A stretch of 64,000 nucleotides of DNA from Fasciola hepatica (Eukaryota > Platyhelminthes > Trematoda > Plagiorchiida > Fasciolidae): the NCBI GenBank assembly GCA_948099385.1, contig CANUEZ040000107.1:1612001-1676000 (forward strand), read 5' to 3'. Each line of letters begins with the position of its first letter. Positions within the stretch are counted from its first letter, which is position 1. Positions 22,398 to 34,079 of this stretch are shown in pieces. Below the pieces are notes generated by a model, which saw nothing but the letters and a program-made list of their open reading frames with translations, ran no database searches and was not told the origin of the DNA. Position numbers and translations under genes: made by a program.

Positions 22398-24190
22398 GAA
22401 TAATAATAGTAATAATAATAATAATAATTTATTTTGGAGACGGTCCAAGGCATGATTCATAGCAGGATCAAATAGTGCGCATGAGGTGAATTTTGCCTAA
22501 GTTCAGAAAAAAAGGCGGATAGGTTAAATCGAGGTCTGAGGAAAAGATAGTGTATACTGTGCTGGATTAATAATGGCTCCCGGCAAAATCAAAGACCAAG
22601 GTCGAGTAATCGAGTCGGCCGGAGTGGTTAGATATGACTGAAATTTTGGAATGTCAGCATGAAACAGACGAAATTAAACGGCATCAATCGGGAGTCAAAT
22701 AGAAAAAGCGGAAGTTTCCAAGGAGCGGGTGTTTGTTATGGAGAATGGTAAATAGCAGTAAGATGCTGCATTGGACGAGAAGGGCGTGGTTAGAAACCGG
22801 ACGAGGAAGAGGGATGAGGAATCAGCTGCTAAATAAAAAAATCTTATCCCCAGTTATTTGGTAATGATCGGTGAATGGCAAATGAAAAAACACTTCATTT
22901 GGAATTGTCTACCTGCCAACCGAGAGACTTTAAAAAATATGGGTCGGTAAAAACTCTCACCTGGGGCAATGGATATTCCTGAGGTGACATTATCAACCTA
23001 CATGTGACTGTCTGCTGAAAGATTCAACTGAGGGTGGAAAATACATGGGGAGAACATGGTGCTTTACGAAATTATCGTGATGCAAAGAAATATTTCAAAA
23101 CGAATGATCAGCTAAATTGTTGAAAGGAGCAAATGTTCGCCAGTCGGATCTTTGACAGCTGGTAGAATATGGGGAAGGTTTCGAACGGCAAATTTAACCC
23201 AGGTTTATTTTGCTACAGCCCATGGCTAAATTGGAAGTGGTAATGAATGCCGTAACAAATTGGCAACGAATTCTGCCTTTGGGAATGGAAGTGCATACTT
23301 CGGGGGCTGTTGAACCCCATGCTCACTGCAGCAGTAAACGTAGACCAGAAGTGGCAACGAGGTGCCCAGAAAAAAGAGGTACATTATACCTTCCGAGTCT
23401 TTTTAGGTGAATCACAAAGTGCTGATGGCGAACAGAATCCACTCACGGCAAACAAGAGTAGAGAGGACATGGAGCTTTACGAAATTGAAAGATAAGTTGA
23501 AAGATTTAGATATGGACTATCTGTTGAACTGATATGGTGAAGAAACATTTGTCAAGCAGTTATGTGACGGCAGGGAGAAAAGAGAGATTATTTTCCGTCG
23601 GTGAGGTCATCCGAGGTCCGTATTGAGACCATGCATGCAGTAGTGAAGTAGCGACGAATGTTACGACAATGGTTAAAACGAGTTCTGTTTTAGGGAATAA
23701 GAACAAAAGTGAATCCTTAAGAGACTGGTGACTAATGAAGCTTAGAGGGTTGGGAGAGTGCTAAAAGGGGTATGAACGGGGAGTGAAGTCGAAGATTATG
23801 CATGAATACGAATATCGTCGGTCTTGGAGAAAGGTATTCTGTGGCGACTGTTGTGAGAATTAGGATAAACAATAGCTGGTCAGCTAATTTCGCCGGGCAC
23901 AGAAGGAGCAAGTAATGATGGCGATAAAAACGTGTATCGAATACTAGCGCAGTAATCATTAGAATAGGGGGAGCCCTACCGAGGGGCGTGTGTGAGGAAC
24001 ACGGCGGCAAGAGAGTCGGAACTTAGCAATACTCACCCGTGGCTATTGGATGGGGCTGGTCGTGCTAGGCACCCAACCTGGAGAACACCCCGAGGAGTCA
24101 AGGCAGGAGGTGCGATCGGTCATCCTAGTTGGGCCCGCACCTACTATGTGCACTGGCCAGTGGGGTGGACCTGACAGCGCTCCGCAGCGC
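22398..24190 (-). mobile_element. TE-X copy X5, left arm
   Basis: It starts with a TAA-rich tail (22398-22428), the complement of AATAAA (TTTATT at 22428-22433) and a diverged form of the 3' signature (GGAGACGGTCCAAGGCATGA). The 5' block at about 24035-24175 (GGGGCTGGTCGTGCTAGGCACCCAACCTGG...) matches those of X1 and X4. About 1.8 kb, more diverged from X4 than X1 is. Short frames inside (for example 23210-23410) show no recognised family. Confidence 0.75.
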
Positions 24191-24689
24191 GGGACTGAAC
24201 GATCTCACAACTTTTGATTCGCTAGCCCGAAGATTTGACCGGTTCGGGAGCAGACGAACCCGGGGCCGCTGAAGTGTCATCCAGTGTAAGCACTGCTATT
24301 AGGGAGTCTCGAGTGGAAGCAACGGAAGCAAGCAGTCTGGACCTGCCCCAGCTGCGGATTGACGGTTATCAGAAAACGGGTAATCTTGGGACCGGTCCGG
24401 GTAAGTATTGAGACAACGTAAAACATATTACGGGCTACTGTATATTGCGTAGGAAATGGCTTGCTACAATAAATTGTTACTATCGAAAAGGCATTTGGGT
24501 TGAGGCTGATATGTCGCCGGCAGGAAAACCTGGAAAAAGCAGCCAGGGGATATTTGTGAGGAAACGAAGATAGCTGGCATGACCAGAGGGTGGGTTCGGT
24601 TATTGAGGCTAATCAGGCAAAGACATTAGCATGGGGGTACTTGCCAACCTGTATGGGGCGTCAAAAGCCAATGAGGTAAGAACTGATGT
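24191..24689. other. Unassigned stretch, left arm
   Basis: No gene or repeat was recognised between TE-X copies X5 and X6. It could be more of the X5 5' region. Mirror 33581-34079. Confidence 0.4.
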
Positions 24690-25150
24690 ACGGGTTAGTT
24701 AAAGTGAAAGGAAAAATGACAGAGAGGATGGTGAAAGTTTAAAGAGCAAAAGGCAGGGTCGAGTAATTGAATAGGGATTCGTCCCAGATAATCCAGGGTG
24801 AGGAAACAAAATATCACATGAAATAGAGCAGATGAACTTAAAAAATATCCGATAAATAAAATGAATAAGACAGTGCCTGGCCTGTGGCACATAAGACGAA
24901 AAAAACGGAAGGTGAAACCTTGTCGAGGCCGGAGCCACAAGACTCAGCAACGAATCCGAGACTGGACGCAGAGTAAATACTCTGAGGAATAAAAAAAAAA
25001 GAAATTCTAAGTGAAAAAGCGGAACCAAATGAGCTGGAGGATAGCGTATGGGAACAGAATGAATGACGTCAAAATCGGAGGTGGATCCGGTTAATGAGCC
25101 AGTCGTGGATCTGGGGCGGGCAACCAGTACTACAGCCACAAAGCAGGTCC
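24690..25150 (-). mobile_element. Probable TE-X fragment X6, left arm
   Basis: The segment CAGGGTCGAGTAATTGAATA (about 24752-24771) resembles CAAGGTCGAGTAATCGAGTC in X5 (about 22598) and, more weakly, CAAGGTCAGGTGGACTGATT in X4 (about 13311). The surrounding composition is the same purine-rich plus strand. No TTA tail was seen. A 151-residue minus-strand frame (25154-24699) is pyrimidine-derived, low in complexity and probably not a protein. Confidence 0.4.
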
Positions 25151-25739
25151 TCACTTGAGCTTCATCTGACTAACAAGCCTGCATCTCTTGAGATCCCCCT
25201 TCATGTAAGAGGCATACAGAATCCGTTATACCCACATTAGCTCCAGACTATGTATCGCATGTCCCCACCAGTCCGGAGGCCCCCCTGCCCAAGGACCAGC
25301 CAGTTGAATCCCTGTGATAGGGGTGCAGCAGACAATGGCCACTGTTCCTTTGGGCATAACCCACCACCTTCCGTGCCCTCTAACCCCCAGCCTTAACAAT
25401 TCTCGCCGTCAACTCTATTGGCGACTCAGTCCTTACCTGGATCTTCATATGGCAGTCCGTATCTTGGTCCGAATTTGTAACCCTTAGCCACTTCCAGAAT
25501 TTTGGCTTATATTTGTCTTCCCCTTGCCTATCCTCCCATTATTTCTTGCTCTCGCACCAAAGCCTCCGTTGGCATCCTAGTTGGTGATCCTTAGTCAGGG
25601 CTGCAACTGAGCCACGGTGCTATGGAATCTGACACCCTTTCCTCAACTAGACTTGTCAATCCCTACTGGTGGTCGTAGTGCACCCCCACTCTCCAGTTCC
25701 CATTTGAGCCACGGAAGACGCCACTTTTGGCTTCACCTA

Positions 25740-27240
25740 CCCATGTGAATAAGACAAGTGTGACCATTTCAGTGCTTAAAATAAGGTCTTTACTAGCGAA
25801 AGTACACATCCTTCGTACCAGGTATCAGGCTAGTACAAATAGTATTATTTTCATCGCGGATGCCTGACTTTCCTCTGGCATCATCACGAGGAAAATTGGC
25901 TATAACTAGACTCAAAGCCTTCGTAAACACTGGGATGGACCGATGAGTGAGCGGAAGAGTTTCATACATCAGTGAATCCTTGCCGGTCTCATCAATGCAT
26001 TCTCAAGTCTTACTTTCCGTAGTGAACTCGGTCTAGTTAGTTCCTAAACTACCGTCACAAAAACTCCTGCTGGGATGTATCTATTGGCCTCCAGAGCCTG
26101 CAGCAGAAAACACTGTTCCACTTATCAGTGCCTTTAATCCTATCTCTACCTTTCCTGCTACACGCAAGTTTATTGAGGGTGACTTCAAAGTACCTGGGCC
26201 ATGCTGGTTATCCGGCAAAGGACCAAGGCCTTATCAGGAGTTGGTTGCCTTCACTCGTCCTAATGGATGGACCCAACACTTAAATTCACTTAATAGATTT
26301 ATCACCACACTATACCCTTTGTGTACCCCTGGTATCACCAAGGTAATTACATTAGAGGAGAAAAGCCCCTTCGAAGTGATCACGAGGCAGATGGTTGCCA
26401 GATCACCTTACCACCAGGCGTAGATACACCAGACCTAGTTCACGGACCGTTTTACCCAGTCTGCTGGAAGGGCCTATCAATAATTTTTGGTTTCAAAGTT
26501 ACGATACAATTTTTTATCTGATGACCCTCAATTGGTAGCCGATGAGCTCTACTTTAACCTCAACATTTGCACGGACGTCATCATTCCGACGATACTATGT
26601 CGGATAAAACCAGGACAGCAAGGTTTTCATTCCTCAAAGCTGCGTTTCCTAGGTTCGGTCAACTCGCACACAATCCGAGAGACTCTTCAACATTTTTGCA
26701 GCTGGATCGTGTCTCGCGGGCAACCAAGTAGCAAACGAATCAAGTGCTCATCAAGCGGGGAACTAACGCACTGCGGCACCACAAAAAACTGACCATCTGA
26801 GTAAGTTGACGGGAAGCTGAAATAGAACACCGGCAGGATACATCCTCCATCCAATCTAAAACATCTCAAAACATCTTCCGAGGTAGTGAAGGCCTTTAAA
26901 GCCTTTTAGGCATTTACACGAAGACCTGAATCACCGATGTCCGACACCAGCTTAGCACTTTAATCCGACAGTAGTTTGTTCACTGTTTCGTCTCACCCGG
27001 GGGGACGTCTCCCTTCCACAGACTTCCGTAGAGGTACCTTTTTACCTGGCCCAAACGGCTTCCCACCGGCTGCTTTTACTTTGAGCGGCACCGGTATTCC
27101 AACCATTCTGACAAACTTGTTCCGCCCATCAATGTAATTTGACCCGTTTCATGATCGGCGAAAATTTTCCAAAAGCATTGCTTTCGCAAGATAGGCCTTT
27201 GGCTTGAACTTCAAAATTATTTTTCTATGAATCGTGCCCC
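25740..27240 (+). pseudogene. LINE-D endonuclease and start of reverse transcriptase, left arm
   Basis: The plus strand reads VLKIRSLLAKVHILRTRYQA (about 25770-25829), which fits the N-terminus of a LINE endonuclease, then IIFIADA and a stop where IxxTETWL is expected. It goes on with GCIYWPPEPAAENTVPLIS (from about 26073) and IEGDFKVPGPCWLSGKGPRP (from 26172), the GDFN motif with Asn changed to Lys. A frame change gives LRSDHEADGCQITLPPGVDT, the SDH catalytic motif (about 26359). Near 27050, GPNGFPPAAFTLSGTGIPTI fits the GPDGIPxxxL start of the reverse transcriptase. The palm motifs are missing, so the copy is 3'-truncated or decayed. The DNA from 25150 to 25740 may be its ORF1. Confidence 0.7.
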
Positions 27241-28366
27241 ATTTAGTTCCAGGATCACGAAGAAGATCATCACTATCGGTGGATGATCACACAAATACAG
27301 CGGGATGGGGACTTGGCAAGTCGCAAATGAAAGTACACATATCTTTCGGTTTCTCATCTGAAAATTCCGGTTATGTGGACAAAGGTCTTTGAATAATCCC
27401 AGAGCGACTTCGGTGAGAAATGGGCATGTGGGTATTTATCCTCCGGCGGGGTACAGAATATGCCGATAAAACATCAGGATGTGAGGGAGGAACGAAAAAG
27501 ATTGCAAAGCAGTCGGGCCATTGTGTCAGCTGTGGGTTTGGACGAGGAGATGGTGGATAGGACAAAGTACTTGTCGTGACGGAGCATTTTACGTGGTGCC
27601 CTTATTTAGGGACCAAGAGGAAGTAAAAGCCTACGGAAATCAAGTTTAGTTGGATCCTCACCTACTGTGAGCATATGCGCTAATCGTGAAGTGGTGGCTA
27701 TTGAAGAATGGTAGTCTTCGTGGTTAGGCCAGACTTTACGAAAGGAGCAGGAAAAAGGACAACGACAGCCCCGAGTTAGATACCCAGACAAGGAAGTTAG
27801 GAGGTGTTTTGAAGGGAGGTTTGTTTCACGAGGCATTCCGACTGTGAAAACTGTCCAGTACTCTACCAGAAAACTTATGGCTGGCATTCGGCAAAACATT
27901 ATCTGTCCATGGACTCAAGGAAAACAGAACAAGTGGAGTGGGTGAAGTGCGTGGTGACCTATAAATGTGCGAATTTATATTTTTTCAGGCTGGCGTATGC
28001 AGGCGAGGCTTTGCACTTTTATAGAACTTAGGTATACCCATGCCGGGATGTCGTCAGTGCAGACGGCAAACGTTTTAACCTTCCCAACCGTCCATTAGTT
28101 ATTGGGCCGGACATCGGTAAGCTGATCAAGGGTTATTCACAGAATCCCAGAAGGTTGAATCAAAGAGTGGCGGAGTCAACAAGTATATGTAGGAAGCTCG
28201 GAATGCATGCCGCCGCAAAGCACAGGTTCAGGAAAAAGAACTGGAAGCCAGCTTAAAAGCTCAAATACTCTGGGTTTCCCTTGTTGAGAGCCGGATCAAG
28301 GCCGATACCAGAAATTCATCTGCCATAAAAGACAACTGGAGCGTTGACCCACGTCCTTCTCAGCCG
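27241..28366. other. Unassigned inner end of the left arm
   Basis: Frames 27565-27371 and 27899-27606 (-) and a short plus-strand reading near 28170-28360 (KAQVQEKELEASLKAQILW) were noted but not recognised. The last could be a coiled-coil piece. Pairing with the right arm stops at 28366. Mirror 29904-31029. Confidence 0.45.
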
Positions 28367-29903
28367 CTGAAGGTGCTCGACGATTCACACGAATGGCCCT
28401 TCAGAGACAGAATGTAACGTATCAACGGCCATTACGGTGATAAAGCTTGAAAGCTAGATGCCGATAGAGTCAAGTAGAAGAAAAGAGAAATTCAGGTCTA
28501 GAGGGACAGAGGGAGAGATGTCAAGAGCAATGATGGAAGGAATAGCCAGAGGAAAGCCCAGAACTTATCAGCGAATTAATTACATCAGTGTAGGCGTTTC
28601 ACGGAATATCAGCAAAGATATGGAATTATGGTAGCAAATTATTGTGAGGTTCATTATATGGCGATTGCCGAGGCGAACGGCTCGAGGAAGCGATAATGGA
28701 GTAGAGGCTGGATAAGTTTTGTGACCTTTTCGATAGGAGGATCACACTGTGACGGCAAAGAGACAACTACGGGACCACTGAGGCTGATATGAAAAACTGG
28801 CACGGGACGCCGGATTTGGACAAAGATATAACAGTCGGCGGAGGTGGCCTTAGAAGTTGAGGGTTTGTTATTTGTGGGGTCAGTTGCATGGCGAAGGAAA
28901 GATACTTCTGAAAGGATAGAGAGACAATCAGAGTGATGATGAAGAGAAGGCCGGAGGAAAACTGGTAACTGGAAGTGATCTGTTTGTCTGTATTGGTTCT
29001 GTCGAGAAACATCAGTGTAAAAGTGAAGATGGGCCAGTGTGGGCTGCGCATAGCTAGAGCGATGATAAAGGTGAATAGTCTACAGAGGAGATGACACAGT
29101 GGATAACAGGTAAGTGTACATCAGTTTATGAACACTGCATTAAGTGTGCCTCGCGATAATGACAGGTGACTAAAGCTGCATGATATGTGACAGGGACTGA
29201 TGTGGCCCAACAAAAATTACAACATAAAATAATTTGAGCGTCGGAGATAGTATCAGAGTATGGGTGCTGGTTATTCAAAGAATTATTTGTATACTAAACG
29301 ACTCAGACGATTGGCTCACCCTGAGGAAATTAGGCTGCCAGTGTGATGAAAGAAAAGCCGTTAAAGGATGGTAGACATTCAGCTATCCTTTACTGTATAC
29401 TAGACGGATAATAATATATCAACATCGACGTGAAGATGAAATCTGGGTGATAAATCTGTCTGGGATGCTTTTAAAATTGATTTAGTGGGAGGGCAGCATG
29501 CAAAGGTGATATCAGAATCAGCGACGCAGGATTTATATGGCCCACATATACACTGGTGTCTGTCCGTCTTTCCAGTTAACAGGATTAAGGGTAAAATAGA
29601 AGCCTCAGGATTGTTGCCTTGGACGAGCGCTTGTTCCATAAAATATAAAAGATAAACTTTACTTCCTTTTTCATTAGTTATGCCACAAAATACAACCGTT
29701 CTCCCTCTATCTTTCACTTTCGTAGCTTGAGGCCTTGGTCCCCGAAGGCAAAGACACCTTGTCTTTAAAAGTGTTACAATAAGGAGGAACTTCCATCCCA
29801 AGCCGCGTGTGAAGGAGGACTGGTCGAGGAGAAATGGGAAAAACGACTTACTGGGTAAGCATGCCGCCCTGATCAAGTGTGATAAAAACGGACGAAAACA
29901 CAC
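28367..29903. other. Asymmetric spacer at the palindrome centre
   Basis: About 1.54 kb that does not pair with itself and separates the arms. The plus strand is purine-rich. Part of it (about 28440-28600) resembles the inner part of TE-X copy X3 (about 6130-6260): both contain a diverged version of a segment reading roughly TCAARAGCMATGATGGAAGR followed by similar sequence. The spacer may therefore be partly a diverged TE-X fragment. A 167-residue open frame on the minus strand (29400-29903) ends at the spacer boundary and has no family I recognise. No host gene, RNA gene or origin motif was seen. Confidence 0.8.
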
Positions 29904-31029
29904 CGACTGAGAAGGCCGTGGGTCAACGCTCCAGTTGTCTTTTATGGCAGATGAATTTCTGGTATCGGCCTTGATCCGGCTCTCAACAAGGGAAACCCAG
30001 AGTATTTGAGCTTTTAAGCTGGCTTCCAGTTCTTTTTCCTGAACCTGTGCTTTGCGGCGGCATGCATTCCGAGCTTCCTACATATACTTGTTGACTCCGC
30101 CACTCTTTGATTCAACCTTCTGGGATTCTGTGAATAACCCTTGATCAGCTTACCGATGTCCGGCCCAATAACTAATGGACGGTTGGGAAGGTTAAAACGT
30201 TTGCCGTCTGCACTGACGACATCCCGGCATGGGTATACCTAAGTTCTATAAAAGTGCAAAGCCTCGCCTGCATACGCCAGCCTGAAAAAATATAAATTCG
30301 CACATTTATAGGTCACCACGCACTTCACCCACTCCACTTGTTCTGTTTTCCTTGAGTCCATGGACAGATAATGTTTTGCCGAATGCCAGCCATAAGTTTT
30401 CTGGTAGAGTACTGGACAGTTTTCACAGTCGGAATGCCTCGTGAAACAAACCTCCCTTCAAAACACCTCCTAACTTCCTTGTCTGGGTATCTAACTCGGG
30501 GCTGTCGTTGTCCTTTTTCCTGCTCCTTTCGTAAAGTCTGGCCTAACCACGAAGACTACCATTCTTCAATAGCCACCACTTCACGATTAGCGCATATGCT
30601 CACAGTAGGTGAGGATCCAACTAAACTTGATTTCCGTAGGCTTTTACTTCCTCTTGGTCCCTAAATAAGGGCACCACGTAAAATGCTCCGTCACGACAAG
30701 TACTTTGTCCTATCCACCATCTCCTCGTCCAAACCCACAGCTGACACAATGGCCCGACTGCTTTGCAATCTTTTTCGTTCCTCCCTCACATCCTGATGTT
30801 TTATCGGCATATTCTGTACCCCGCCGGAGGATAAATACCCACATGCCCATTTCTCACCGAAGTCGCTCTGGGATTATTCAAAGACCTTTGTCCACATAAC
30901 CGGAATTTTCAGATGAGAAACCGAAAGATATGTGTACTTTCATTTGCGACTTGCCAAGTCCCCATCCCGCTGTATTTGTGTGATCATCCACCGATAGTGA
31001 TGATCTTCTTCGTGATCCTGGAACTAAAT
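29904..31029. other. Unassigned inner end of the right arm
   Basis: Mirror of 27241-28366. No gene was recognised. Confidence 0.45.
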
Positions 31030-32530
31030 GGGGCACGATTCATAGAAAAATAATTTTGAAGTTCAAGCCAAAGGCCTATCTTGCGAAAGCAATGCTTTTG
31101 GAAAATTTTCGCCGATCATGAAACGGGTCAAATTACATTGATGGGCGGAACAAGTTTGTCAGAATGGTTGGAATACCGGTGCCGCTCAAAGTAAAAGCAG
31201 CCGGTGGGAAGCCGTTTGGGCCAGGTAAAAAGGTACCTCTACGGAAGTCTGTGGAAGGGAGACGTCCCCCCGGGTGAGACGAAACAGTGAACAAACTACT
31301 GTCGGATTAAAGTGCTAAGCTGGTGTCGGACATCGGTGATTCAGGTCTTCGTGTAAATGCCTAAAAGGCTTTAAAGGCCTTCACTACCTCGGAAGATGTT
31401 TTGAGATGTTTTAGATTGGATGGAGGATGTATCCTGCCGGTGTTCTATTTCAGCTTCCCGTCAACTTACTCAGATGGTCAGTTTTTTGTGGTGCCGCAGT
31501 GCGTTAGTTCCCCGCTTGATGAGCACTTGATTCGTTTGCTACTTGGTTGCCCGCGAGACACGATCCAGCTGCAAAAATGTTGAAGAGTCTCTCGGATTGT
31601 GTGCGAGTTGACCGAACCTAGGAAACGCAGCTTTGAGGAATGAAAACCTTGCTGTCCTGGTTTTATCCGACATAGTATCGTCGGAATGATGACGTCCGTG
31701 CAAATGTTGAGGTTAAAGTAGAGCTCATCGGCTACCAATTGAGGGTCATCAGATAAAAAATTGTATCGTAACTTTGAAACCAAAAATTATTGATAGGCCC
31801 TTCCAGCAGACTGGGTAAAACGGTCCGTGAACTAGGTCTGGTGTATCTACGCCTGGTGGTAAGGTGATCTGGCAACCATCTGCCTCGTGATCACTTCGAA
31901 GGGGCTTTTCTCCTCTAATGTAATTACCTTGGTGATACCAGGGGTACACAAAGGGTATAGTGTGGTGATAAATCTATTAAGTGAATTTAAGTGTTGGGTC
32001 CATCCATTAGGACGAGTGAAGGCAACCAACTCCTGATAAGGCCCTGGTCCTTTGCCGGATAACCAGCATGGCCCAGGTACTTTGAAGTCACCCTCAATAA
32101 ACTTGCGTGTAGCAGGAAAGGTAGAGATAGGATTAAAGGCACTGATAAGTGGAACAGTGTTTTCTGCTGCAGGCTCTGGAGGCCAATAGATACATCCCAG
32201 CAGGAGTTTTTGTGACGGTAGTTTAGGAACTAACTAGACCGAGTTCACTACGGAAAGTAAGACTTGAGAATGCATTGATGAGACCGGCAAGGATTCACTG
32301 ATGTATGAAACTCTTCCGCTCACTCATCGGTCCATCCCAGTGTTTACGAAGGCTTTGAGTCTAGTTATAGCCAATTTTCCTCGTGATGATGCCAGAGGAA
32401 AGTCAGGCATCCGCGATGAAAATAATACTATTTGTACTAGCCTGATACCTGGTACGAAGGATGTGTACTTTCGCTAGTAAAGACCTTATTTTAAGCACTG
32501 AAATGGTCACACTTGTCTTATTCACATGGG
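31030..32530 (-). pseudogene. LINE-D endonuclease and start of reverse transcriptase, right arm
   Basis: Mirror of 25740-27240. Frames 31847-32029, 31749-31949 and 31478-31783 match the left arm in translation. Confidence 0.7.
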
Positions 32531-33119
32531 TAGGTGAAGCCAAAAGTGGCGTCTTCCGTGGCTCAAATGGGAACTGGAGAGTGAGGGTGCACTACGACCA
32601 CCAGTAGGGATTGACAAGTCTAGTTGAGGAAAGGGTGTCAGATTCCATAGCACCGTGGCTCAGTTGCAGCCCTGACTAAGGATCACCAACTAGGATGCCA
32701 ACGGAGGCTTTGGTGCGAGAGCAAGAAATAATGGGAGGATAGGCAAGGGGAAGACAAATATAAGCCAAAATTCTGGAAGTGGCTAAGGGTTACAAATTCG
32801 GACCAAGATACGGACTGCCATATGAAGATCCAGGTAAGGACTGAGTCGCCAATAGAGTTGACGGCGAGAATTGTTAAGGCTGGGGGTTAGAGGGCACGGA
32901 AGGTGGTGGGTTATGCCCAAAGGAACAGTGGCCATTGTCTGCTGCACCCCTATCACAGGGATTCAACTGGCTGGTCCTTGGGCAGGGGGGCCTCCGGACT
33001 GGTGGGGACATGCGATACATAGTCTGGAGCTAATGTGGGTATAACGGATTCTGTATGCCTCTTACATGAAGGGGGATCTCAAGAGATGCAGGCTTGTTAG
33101 TCAGATGAAGCTCAAGTGA

Positions 33120-33580
33120 GGACCTGCTTTGTGGCTGTAGTACTGGTTGCCCGCCCCAGATCCACGACTGGCTCATTAACCGGATCCACCTCCGATTTTG
33201 ACGTCATTCATTCTGTTCCCATACGCTATCCTCCAGCTCATTTGGTTCCGCTTTTTCACTTAGAATTTCTTTTTTTTTTATTCCTCAGAGTATTTACTCT
33301 GCGTCCAGTCTCGGATTCGTTGCTGAGTCTTGTGGCTCCGGCCTCGACAAGGTTTCACCTTCCGTTTTTTTCGTCTTATGTGCCACAGGCCAGGCACTGT
33401 CTTATTCATTTTATTTATCGGATATTTTTTAAGTTCATCTGCTCTATTTCATGTGATATTTTGTTTCCTCACCCTGGATTATCTGGGACGAATCCCTATT
33501 CAATTACTCGACCCTGCCTTTTGCTCTTTAAACTTTCACCATCCTCTCTGTCATTTTTCCTTTCACTTTAACTAACCCGT
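33120..33580 (+). mobile_element. Probable TE-X fragment X6, right arm
   Basis: Mirror of 24690-25150, identical in translation over the 151-residue frame. Confidence 0.4.
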
Positions 33581-34079
33581 ACATCAGTTCTTACCTCATT
33601 GGCTTTTGACGCCCCATACAGGTTGGCAAGTACCCCCATGCTAATGTCTTTGCCTGATTAGCCTCAATAACCGAACCCACCCTCTGGTCATGCCAGCTAT
33701 CTTCGTTTCCTCACAAATATCCCCTGGCTGCTTTTTCCAGGTTTTCCTGCCGGCGACATATCAGCCTCAACCCAAATGCCTTTTCGATAGTAACAATTTA
33801 TTGTAGCAAGCCATTTCCTACGCAATATACAGTAGCCCGTAATATGTTTTACGTTGTCTCAATACTTACCCGGACCGGTCCCAAGATTACCCGTTTTCTG
33901 ATAACCGTCAATCCGCAGCTGGGGCAGGTCCAGACTGCTTGCTTCCGTTGCTTCCACTCGAGACTCCCTAATAGCAGTGCTTACACTGGATGACACTTCA
34001 GCGGCCCCGGGTTCGTCTGCTCCCGAACCGGTCAAATCTTCGGGCTAGCGAATCAAAAGTTGTGAGATCGTTCAGTCCC
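33581..34079. other. Unassigned stretch, right arm
   Basis: Mirror of 24191-24689. Nothing was recognised. Confidence 0.4.

Larger units (their letters stand above)
1..28366. repeat. Left arm of a giant inverted repeat (palindrome)
   Basis: This whole stretch is the reverse complement of the right arm (29904-56179). Every reading frame found here recurs on the opposite strand at mirrored coordinates, and I read matching DNA at the window start, at the inner boundary and at many points between. Partner positions sum to 56184, 56180/56181 or 58270 in three blocks; the steps are explained by (TA)n and poly-C length changes and one 2.09-kb insertion (13042-15133). Pairing continues to base 1, so the arm extends beyond the window. 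Translated frames of 60-140 residues mostly differ by zero to two residues between arms, which suggests well under 1 percent divergence. This is a by-eye estimate. Confidence 0.97.

Noticed and set aside
24699..25154. 151-residue protein on the minus strand
   Set aside because: It is Phe/Leu/Ser-rich because the strand is pyrimidine-rich, overlaps a probable TE-X fragment, and has no recognisable motif.
28367..29903. Missed-adapter sequencing artefact as the sole cause of the palindrome
   Set aside because: A single-molecule read-through would place the arms directly together. Here a non-palindromic 1.5-kb spacer, a 2.09-kb arm-specific insertion and a 6 percent divergence patch exist. A false haplotype join is still possible and is kept as an alternative.
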